The translations under genes and the position numbers were made by a program. The notes under the pieces were generated by a model that searched no databases, was not told where the DNA came from, and saw only the letters and a program-made list of their open reading frames with translations. A DNA stretch of 64,000 nt, taken from contig CAZFYX010000025.1 in the NCBI GenBank assembly GCA_964523885.1, positions 1-64,000 on the forward strand. Direction: 5' to 3'. Positions within the stretch are counted from its first letter, which is position 1; every line of letters starts with the position of its first letter. This document shows positions 57,780 through 64,000 of this stretch, one piece after another. The DNA is from SHXO01 sp964523885. GTDB taxonomy: Bacteria; Pseudomonadota; Gammaproteobacteria; Burkholderiales; SHXO01.

Positions 57780-59597
57780 TCACCCCAGCCATGCCTGGCG
57801 CCGGCGCCGCTTCGTGGCGTCGTTGCCGCTCACGCTCAGCCAGCACGTGTCGTGTGGCCGTCCCTTGAGCACCACGTCGGTCTCGATCAGCTCATCGCGG
57901 CGGAACGCGTGCAGCCGCACGCGCGCGCCCGGCCGGAAGCGGTCGAGCCGCCGCTCGAGGGTGCGCGCGCTCACCCGCAATCCGTCGAGCGCGAAGACGA
58001 CGTCACCAGCTGCCAATCCTGCCAGCTGGGCTGCCCCGCCGTCCAGCACGTGCGTGAGCTTCACCCCGGACGGGTCCTCGGCGCTGCGCGCCCCGAGGGT
58101 CACGCGCTCGGCGAGGGCGGCAGCGGACAGGCTGCTGGCGCGTCCACCGCGGTCGGAGGAGGCATCGGCGGGGCGTGCGTGCAGCTCGATGCCGACCTCG
58201 GCCAGCAGCGCGCGCGCGGGCAGCTCGTCGTGCGAGCGCAGGGCGCGGTCGAAGTAGCTGCGCAGGCGCACGCCGGTCACCTCCTCGGCCAGTCGCTCCC
58301 AGCCGTCCTCGGGGACGCCGATGCCGGGCTTGCCGTGCCGGGTCCACAGCGCGCGCATGACGTCGTCCAGCGATTTGCGGCCCCGCGTGCGACTGCGGAT
58401 GAGCAGGTCGAGGCACAGGGCGATCAGGCTGCCCTTCAGGTAGTAGCTCACCTGGCTGTTGGGGCTGTTCTCGTCCTGGCGGTAGTACTTGATCCAGGCG
58501 TCGAAGCTGGCTTCGGCAACGGTCTGCTTGAGCCGTCCGCCCGTGCGTGCCAGGCTGGTGAGACTGCGGCCGAGCAGCTCCAGGTAGTCCTGCTCGCCGA
58601 TCAGGCCGCTGCGCACCAGCGCGAGGTCGTCGTAGTAGCTGGTGATGCCCTCGAACGCCCAGAGCAGCGTGGTGTAGTTCTCGCGGTCCAGGTCGTAGGG
58701 GGCGAACGCGGCGGGCTTGATGCGTTTGACGTTCCAGGTGTGGAAGTACTCGTGGCTGCACAGGCCGAGGAAGGTGCGGTAGCCTTCGGACACGCCCTTC
58801 TCGCCCGGCTGGGGCAGATCGTCGCGCGAGCACAGCAGCGCGGTCGAGGCGCGGTGCTCGAGGCCGCCGTAGCCCTCGCCGACGGCGGTGACCAGGAACA
58901 CGTAGCGATCCATCGGCGCGGGCTTGCCGAACAGGTTGATCTGCCACTCGCACAGGCGCTTGAGGTCGCGCGCGAGGCGCTCGAGGTCGGCGCCATGGCG
59001 GCCGGTGACGGCGACGTCGTGCGGCACCCCGGCGGCCCGGAACGACACCAGCGCGAACTCACCCATCTCCACCGGATGGTCGATCAGCTCGTCGTAGCTG
59101 CCCGCGCGATAGGTGCCGAAGCCATAGGCCGGTGCGCTCTTGCGCGGCATCGACGTCGCCACGCGCCAGTTGCGGTAGCGCACCCCGGTGGGGCGCAGGA
59201 TGTCGACTTCGCAGGCGCGGCTCTCCTTGCCGAGCACCCGCAGGAACACGCTCGGGCCGTTGAAGAAGCCGTGGGTGCCGTCGAGGTGCGCGCCGCGCAC
59301 GGAGAGGTCCCATGCGTACACCTCGATCGTGACCGTGATCTGCCCGGTGCTGGGCGCCACCACCCAGGTGTGCTTGTCCAGCTTGGTCACCGCCAGGCTG
59401 CGGCGGCCGGCGTTGGCATGGATGCGCACCACGTGGCGGGCGAAGTCGCGCACCAGGTAGCTGCCGGGAATCCATGCGGGGAGCGCAAAGCGCTGGCCCT
59501 CGGGGTCGGGGTCCTCGACCGTGCACGTGATCTCGAAGAGATGCGCCTCGGGATGGCGGGGCAGGATGCGATAGCGGACAGGCGAGGGCTGGCTCAT
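57780..59597 (-). CDS. M61 family peptidase with PDZ domain
   Basis: A zinc metallopeptidase of the glycyl aminopeptidase family (605 residues). It has an N-terminal beta domain, the catalytic HEYFH motif (His282, Glu283, His286), the third ligand in AFEGITSYYDD, and a C-terminal PDZ domain (GAAQLAGLAAGDVVFALDGLRV). No signal peptide is visible, so it probably acts in the cytoplasm. ATG 59597 has the family N-terminus. Two bases separate it from the dehydratase start. Confidence 0.92.
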   Translation of the reverse strand: MSQPSPVRYRILPRHPEAHLFEITCTVEDPDPEGQRFALPAWIPGSYLVRDFARHVVRIHANAGRRSLAVTKLDKHTWVVAPSTGQITVTIEVYAWDLSVRGAHLDGTHGFFNGPSVFLRVLGKESRACEVDILRPTGVRYRNWRVATSMPRKSAPAYGFGTYRAGSYDELIDHPVEMGEFALVSFRAAGVPHDVAVTGRHGADLERLARDLKRLCEWQINLFGKPAPMDRYVFLVTAVGEGYGGLEHRASTALLCSRDDLPQPGEKGVSEGYRTFLGLCSHEYFHTWNVKRIKPAAFAPYDLDRENYTTLLWAFEGITSYYDDLALVRSGLIGEQDYLELLGRSLTSLARTGGRLKQTVAEASFDAWIKYYRQDENSPNSQVSYYLKGSLIALCLDLLIRSRTRGRKSLDDVMRALWTRHGKPGIGVPEDGWERLAEEVTGVRLRSYFDRALRSHDELPARALLAEVGIELHARPADASSDRGGRASSLSAAALAERVTLGARSAEDPSGVKLTHVLDGGAAQLAGLAAGDVVFALDGLRVSARTLERRLDRFRPGARVRLHAFRRDELIETDVVLKGRPHDTCWLSVSGNDATKRRRRQAWLG

Positions 59598-59658
59598 GGT
59601 GCACCGGGAAACGGGGTCCGCCATTGTAATCGCATGTCGAAGGCATGCAACGGGCCGG

Positions 59659-60660
59659 CTACGCCAGCATGCAGCGGGCGATGTGGAAGTGGTCCTCGAA
59701 CATCTGCGCTTCCATGCCGGCGAACGCCTCCAGCCCGATCCAGCGCGCATCCGCAGCGTCGTCGCCACCGGCGACCGCGCGCGGCTGCTCGTCGGAGAGG
59801 TCGAAGCGGAAGCAGTGCGTGATGGTGCGGCCGCGCAACGAGCGGCGGGGCGCGTCGAAGACGTGCTGCCGGCGCAGGCTGCGCTGCACCTCGTCGGCCG
59901 TCAGGACCAGCCCGGTCTCCTCTTGCAGCTCGCGCACGCATCCCTCCAGCAGGGTCTCGTCCTGCTCGATGAATCCGCCGGGCAGCGCCCACAATCCCTT
60001 GCCCGGCGCATGGCCGCGCCGCACCAGCAGCAGGCGGCCGGCGTGGACCACCAGCGCGTCGGTGGTGACGAGGACGGGGGGATAGGGCGCCACCCGCCAG
60101 CTCTCGCGGAAGCGCTCGATGTGGCGCAGCTCCTCGGCCAGCGCGGGGAAGTGCGGACTGCTGCGGTACCCGCCGAGGAAGGTGCGGGTCGTCGCTGGCA
60201 GCACGGGGTCGAGTCGGTCGAGCGCATCGGACCGATCGGCGAAGACGGCGCGGCGCAGGTCCCAGAAGCTCCCGGCACGCGTCCCGGGCACGGCCAGCGG
60301 GGTCCAGGGGCCGGGCGGTGCAGCCTGTACGCCCGCGGGCTGCAGCCAGGCGATGCGCCGTGCCGCGCCCGCAGCCGCGGTCACCGTGGCGTGCAGCGCG
60401 TCACGCCAGCCGGCCTCGTCGTAGAGGCGGTCCGGCACCGCGGCGATCATCAGCAGGTCTGCATCCGGAACCGCCGCGCGCAACATCGCGATCCGTTCCT
60501 TGGCGCTCCATGGGTGGCGCAGCGTGCGTGCGGCGGTTGCGGAACCGACCAGAGCGAGCACCCGTCCTGCCCGCGCGGTGCCGAGCGCGATTGCCGCGCA
60601 ATGCGCGTCCTGTACCGGCTCGAAGCTGCTCAGCAGGATGGCGAGATCGAAATCGGACAC
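59659..60660 (-). CDS. NadM-Nudix-type protein with a degenerate nucleotidyltransferase motif
   Basis: A two-domain protein: N-terminal NMN adenylyltransferase-like (HIGH superfamily) and C-terminal Nudix hydrolase. The Nudix box GGFIEQDETLLEGCVRELQE followed by ETGL is canonical (GX5EX7REUXEEXGU). In the N-terminal domain the expected GRFQPFHxGH reads SSFEPVQDAH: the arginine, first histidine and glycine are lost while the last His remains. RTLRHPWSAKERIAML still matches the later part. Synthetase activity may therefore be lost. GTG 60660 is preferred (GGGAG eight bases upstream); ATG 60705 would add 15 residues. Confidence 0.83.
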   Translation of the reverse strand: MSDFDLAILLSSFEPVQDAHCAAIALGTARAGRVLALVGSATAARTLRHPWSAKERIAMLRAAVPDADLLMIAAVPDRLYDEAGWRDALHATVTAAAGAARRIAWLQPAGVQAAPPGPWTPLAVPGTRAGSFWDLRRAVFADRSDALDRLDPVLPATTRTFLGGYRSSPHFPALAEELRHIERFRESWRVAPYPPVLVTTDALVVHAGRLLLVRRGHAPGKGLWALPGGFIEQDETLLEGCVRELQEETGLVLTADEVQRSLRRQHVFDAPRRSLRGRTITHCFRFDLSDEQPRAVAGGDDAADARWIGLEAFAGMEAQMFEDHFHIARCMLA

Positions 60661-60898
60661 GATGGCAGCTCCCGGCGCGAGGGTTCGGCGCGGCGGGATG
60701 CGCATCGAGCGCCGCGCGCTTCTGGTTGGCTCGGCTGTAGTCTACTTGCGACGCGCGTCGCCGGCGCGATACTGTGGATATGCGCACCCCGGCGATATAT
60801 TTGCACGAAAGCATGGCGATCCCGCGCGCACACCGCATGCGACGCGGTAGAATCCGCGCCTGCGGCAATGTCGTCCGCGTCATCCTGCAGCAAGCGCC

Positions 60899-61180
60899 AT
60901 GGAGTATCCCGCCGAATCCGACCTCGAGACCTGCCTGCGCAAGATCGCCTTCGAAACCGGCGATGCGAGCAACGCGCCGTTTCGCATCAACATGGTGCGC
61001 CTGCACGGCAAGCCGCCGATGTACTCCGTGGTGATCCTGTCGCCCAAGCGCGAGCCGTTGCGCCAGCGCCTGGGACAGCTCCTCTCGCGCAATTTCAGTC
61101 TCGGCGTGACCTCGATCATGCTCACCGTGAACGACGCGCAGTCGCTGCTCGGCTACTGTCAGCACGGCCGACAGCAGTAG
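60899..61180 (+). CDS. Conserved hypothetical 93-residue protein
   Basis: A small cytoplasmic protein without signal or membrane segment: MEYPAESDLETCLRKIAFET, then a central strand-helix region (PMYSVVILSPKREPLRQRLGQLL) and SIMLTVNDAQSLLGYC. The mix of charge and hydrophobic periodicity looks like a folded alpha/beta protein. I do not recognise the family. It sits between a divergent NadM-Nudix gene and glyA; TAGAAT at 60848-60853 is a possible -10. Confidence 0.6.
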   Translation: MEYPAESDLETCLRKIAFETGDASNAPFRINMVRLHGKPPMYSVVILSPKREPLRQRLGQLLSRNFSLGVTSIMLTVNDAQSLLGYCQHGRQQ

Positions 61181-61351
61181 CGCTGCCGGCGTAACCCGAT
61201 TCGCCCGCAGGCGTCACCCTCAGACGCTTCGCATCACATCTCCTATCCCCGCCGGCACGCTCCAGCCGCGGCCGGGTACGTCCCGTGCCGCCCGCCGCCG
61301 GCCGTCTAGGGTGCCAGTGGTACAATCCGACCAGAACCTCCAACACTCCTC

Positions 61352-62602
61352 ATGTTCCCAGCAAATCAAAGCATTGAATCCTTCGACGCGGATCTGTGGC
61401 GGGCCATCGCCGCCGAGCAGCGGCGCCAGGAGGACCACATCGAGCTGATCGCCTCGGAGAACTACACCAGCCCCCGGGTCCTCGAAGCCCAGGGCTCGGT
61501 GCTGACCAACAAGTATGCCGAGGGCTATCCGGGCAAGCGCTACTACGGCGGTTGCGAGTTCGTGGACGTCGCCGAGCAGTTGGCGATCGAGCGGGCGAAG
61601 CAGCTGTTCCAGTGCGACTTCGCGAACGTGCAACCGCATTCCGGCAGCCAGGCCAACGCCGCCGTGTACATGGCGGCACTCAATCCGGGCGATACCATCC
61701 TCGGCATGTCGCTCGCGCATGGCGGCCACCTCACGCACGGCTCGCCGGTCAACTTCAGCGGCAAGCTGTACAAGGTGGTCAGCTATGGCCTGGACGAGAA
61801 CGAGGTCATCGACTACGCGCAGGTCGAGCGCCTCGCCCACGAGCACCGGCCGAAGATGATCGTGACCGGCGCCTCCGCCTACGCGCTGCGGTTCGACTGG
61901 AAGCGCTTCCGGGAGATCGCCGACAGCGTCGGGGCGCTGCTGATGGCCGACATGGCGCACTATGCCGGGCTGGTCGCCGTCGGCCTCTACCCCAGCCCGA
62001 TCAAGCACGCCCACTTCGTCACCAGCACCACGCACAAGACGCTGCGCGGCCCGCGCGGCGGGCTGATCCTGGGACACGCCGACAACGAGAAGCCGATCAA
62101 CTCCGCGATCTTCCCCGGCAACCAGGGCGGACCGCTGATGCACGTGATCGCCGCCAAGGCGGTCGCGTTCAAGGAGGCCATGGCACCGGAGTTCCGGGTG
62201 TACCAGCAGCAGGTGCTCAACAATGCACAGGTGATGGCGAAGGTGCTGCAGGAGCGCGGACTGCGCGTGGTGTCGGGCCGCACCGAGTCGCACATGTTCC
62301 TGCTCGACCTGCGTTCCAAGCGCATCACCGGCAAGGAGGCCGAAGCGGTCCTGGGCCGAGCGCACATCACGGTCAACAAGAACGCGATCCCCAACGATCC
62401 GGAGAAGCCATTCGTGACCAGCGGAATCCGCCTGGGCTCGCCGGCGATCACGACGCGCGGCTTCACCGAGATGGAGACCGAGCAGCTCGCGCACCTGATC
62501 GCGGACGTGCTCGACAAGCCCCAGGACGATGCTCATGTCGCGCGCGTGGCGGGAGCGGTGCAGGCGCTGTGCGCGCGGTTTCCGGTCTATGCAAGAGGCT
62601 AG
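61352..62602 (+). CDS. glyA: Serine hydroxymethyltransferase
   Basis: Interconverts serine and glycine with tetrahydrofolate, the main one-carbon source. The 416 residues have the PLP lysine in TSTTHKTLRGPRGG (Lys229, the same number as in E. coli), the ENYTSPRVLEAQGS opening and AYALRFDWKRFREIAD. TACAAT (61321-61326) is a likely -10 giving a short leader; there is no Shine-Dalgarno sequence before ATG 61352. Followed by nrdR and ribD, a common proteobacterial order. Confidence 0.98.
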   Translation: MFPANQSIESFDADLWRAIAAEQRRQEDHIELIASENYTSPRVLEAQGSVLTNKYAEGYPGKRYYGGCEFVDVAEQLAIERAKQLFQCDFANVQPHSGSQANAAVYMAALNPGDTILGMSLAHGGHLTHGSPVNFSGKLYKVVSYGLDENEVIDYAQVERLAHEHRPKMIVTGASAYALRFDWKRFREIADSVGALLMADMAHYAGLVAVGLYPSPIKHAHFVTSTTHKTLRGPRGGLILGHADNEKPINSAIFPGNQGGPLMHVIAAKAVAFKEAMAPEFRVYQQQVLNNAQVMAKVLQERGLRVVSGRTESHMFLLDLRSKRITGKEAEAVLGRAHITVNKNAIPNDPEKPFVTSGIRLGSPAITTRGFTEMETEQLAHLIADVLDKPQDDAHVARVAGAVQALCARFPVYARG

Positions 62603-62656
62603 CGGCGACAGGCGGAAGGCTGGAGGGCAAGGCGTGGGTTGCTCTCGCGTGGCGCC

Positions 62657-63151
62657 ATGAAATGCCCCTTCTGCGGCGCGCCTGACACCCAGGTGGTCGA
62701 CTCCCGGGTCAGCGAGGAGGGGGACAGCATCCGCCGGCGCCGGCGCTGCGGCGCGTGCGACAAGCGCTTCACCACCTACGAGACGGTGGAGCTGCGGATG
62801 CCGAGCATCGTCAAGGCCAACGGCATCCGCGAAGAGTTCGACGCCGACAAGCTGCGCACCGGGTTCGTGCGCGCGCTGCACAAGCGCCCCGTGCCGACGG
62901 AGTACGTGGACGCGGCCATCGAGCGCATCACTCAGAAGCTGCTCGCGCTGGGCGAGCGCGAGCTCGCCTCGCGCCGCATCGGCGAGATGGTGATGCGCGA
63001 GCTGTACCGCCTCGACAAGGTTGCCTACATCCGCTTCGCCTCGGTGTACAAGGACTTCCAGGATCCGGAGGACTTCCGCGACGTGCTCAAGGACGTCATC
63101 AAGGAAGTCCCCAAGCCCGCCCGCAAGCGAGCGCGCAAGTCCCCTGCGTAG
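62657..63151 (+). CDS. nrdR: Transcriptional repressor NrdR
   Basis: Nucleotide-sensing repressor of ribonucleotide reductase genes. The 164 residues have the zinc ribbon (Cys3, Cys6, Cys31, Cys34) and the ATP-cone domain (VKANGIREEFDADKLRTGF). ATG 62657 begins MKCPFCG as in all family members; an upstream in-frame start at 62639 is rejected. Between glyA and ribD. Confidence 0.97.
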   Translation: MKCPFCGAPDTQVVDSRVSEEGDSIRRRRRCGACDKRFTTYETVELRMPSIVKANGIREEFDADKLRTGFVRALHKRPVPTEYVDAAIERITQKLLALGERELASRRIGEMVMRELYRLDKVAYIRFASVYKDFQDPEDFRDVLKDVIKEVPKPARKRARKSPA

Positions 63152-63164
63152 AGCGGGTTCCAGC

Positions 63165-64000
63165 TTGTTCTCCGCCGCCGACCACACCTTCATGGCGCGC
63201 GCCCTGCAGCTCGCACGGCGCGGCCTGTTCACGACCTCGCCGAATCCGCGCGTGGGCTGCGTGATCGTCTCGGCGGGCGAAGTGGTGGGAGAAGGGTGGC
63301 ACGAGCGCGCCGGCGCGCCGCATGCCGAGGTGCACGCGCTCGCCGCTGCGGGAGCGCGCGCTGTCGGCGCCACCGCCTACGTGACGCTCGAACCGTGCAG
63401 CCATCACGGCCGCACGCCGCCGTGCGCAGACGCGCTGATCGCGGCCCGGCCGGCGCGCGTCGTGGCCGCCATGCGCGATCCCAACCCGAAGGTCGCCGGA
63501 AGCGGCCTGGAGCGCCTGCGGGCGGCCGGCATCGAGGCCGAAGTCGGCCTGCTGGCCGACGAGGCGCGCGAGCTGAACATCGGCTTTATCTCCCGGCACG
63601 AGCGCGGACGACCCTGGGTGCGGGTCAAGACCGCCGCCAGCCTGGACGGGCGCACGGCACTGGCCAACGGGATCAGCCAGTGGATCACCTCGCCGCAGGC
63701 GCGGCGCGACGGACATCGCTGGCGCGCACGCGCCTGCGCCGTCATGGCCGGCATCGGCACGCTGCAGGCGGACAACCCGCGCCTGAACGTGCGTGAAGTG
63801 GAGACGACGCGCCAGCCGATGCGCATCGTGGTCGATCGCCACCTGGAGCTGGCCCCGGACGCCCGCGTGCTGGAAGGCGGCAACGTGCTGATCTTCTGCG
63901 CGGACGAGCGGCGCGAGCGCATCGCTGCGCTGGAGGCCGTGGGCGCCCAGGTGATTCTCATGCCGGACCGGCATGGCAAGGTCGATCTGCCCGCGCTGAT
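63165..64000 (+). CDS. ribD: Bifunctional riboflavin biosynthesis deaminase/reductase (5' part)
   Basis: Catalyses the deamination and reduction of the pyrimidine intermediate in riboflavin synthesis. The frame is open to the window end (278 codons). The deaminase zinc site is visible: HAEVHAL and EPCSHHGRTPPC. The reductase domain begins at RPWVRVKTAASLDGRTAL. A TTG start at 63165 gives the family N-terminus FSAADHTFMARALQLA; ATG 63192 would truncate it. The TTG lacks a clear Shine-Dalgarno sequence. The C-terminal part of the reductase is beyond the window. Confidence 0.93.
   Translation, partial: MFSAADHTFMARALQLARRGLFTTSPNPRVGCVIVSAGEVVGEGWHERAGAPHAEVHALAAAGARAVGATAYVTLEPCSHHGRTPPCADALIAARPARVVAAMRDPNPKVAGSGLERLRAAGIEAEVGLLADEARELNIGFISRHERGRPWVRVKTAASLDGRTALANGISQWITSPQARRDGHRWRARACAVMAGIGTLQADNPRLNVREVETTRQPMRIVVDRHLELAPDARVLEGGNVLIFCADERRERIAALEAVGAQVILMPDRHGKVDLPAL

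Overview
The window is 64 kb of a GC-rich, densely coded proteobacterial chromosome. I favour a betaproteobacterium or a close gammaproteobacterial relative. The reasons are the gene neighbourhoods: rpsT divergent from murJ, ribF-ileS-lspA-ispH, xseB-ispA-folE2, darP(yjgA)-mogA beside pmbA, and glyA-nrdR-ribD. It also carries a type IV minor-pilin operon, a flavocytochrome c sulfide dehydrogenase pair and a HiPIP. There are no integrases, transposases, phage genes or CRISPR arrays. The window reads as core chromosome with a few accessory insertions.

Layout. 1-4.8 kb: the 3' part of clpA with a clear terminator, fccA-fccB (sulfide oxidation), a DUF2784 membrane protein, a two-domain rhodanese and a STAS-like protein. 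4.8-9.5 kb: xseB-ispA-folE2, a retropepsin-like protease divergent from a class I glutamine amidotransferase, YajQ and an HslV-like Ntn-hydrolase. 9.6-16 kb (minus strand): argG, a MORN-repeat protein, argF, argD and a basic amino acid decarboxylase. 16.3-24.6 kb: rpsT, murJ, a Tat-tagged haloacid-dehalogenase-like protein, ribF, ileS, lspA and ispH. 24.6-31.8 kb (minus strand): the pilus operon pilE-fimT-pilV-pilW-pilX-pilY1 with a strong terminator. 32.2-35.5 kb: a Fur-family regulator, two divergent crotonase-fold enzymes, tRNA-Thr(CGT) and a phytanoyl-CoA dioxygenase-like protein. 35.9-38.5 kb: a hybrid histidine kinase whose N-terminus looks like the plant ethylene-receptor sensor. 38.6-47.3 kb: a small secreted protein, an enolase-superfamily enzyme, HiPIP, a GreA/B-like factor, an N-acyl-D-amino-acid deacylase-like hydrolase translationally coupled to a CoA-transferase, an Atg22-like MFS transporter and an unknown 512-residue protein. 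47.3-53.4 kb: carboxylesterase, mogA, darP, pmbA, a voltage-gated-type K+ channel and a Kef-type antiporter that overlap tail to tail. 53.5-56.7 kb: a NitT/TauT-type ABC operon containing a LEA-type lipoprotein. 56.7-64 kb: a PLP dehydratase, an M61 peptidase, a NadM-Nudix protein with a degraded synthetase motif, an unknown 93-residue protein, glyA, nrdR and the 5' part of ribD.

Small-scale structure. At least four copies of an imperfect inverted repeat (arms close to AACCGCAGAGGCGC) sit immediately after stop codons between housekeeping genes. A fifth element (CTCACCGCCAAG...CTTGGCGGTGAG) has the same placement. Two shorter CCCTxTCCCC...GGGAGAGGG elements and a run of eight GAGGCTA heptamers complete the repeat content.

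The most interesting observation is the histidine kinase at 35893-38469. All six residues known to be needed for ethylene binding in Arabidopsis ETR1 are present with identical spacing. Its ligand and output are not shown by the sequence.
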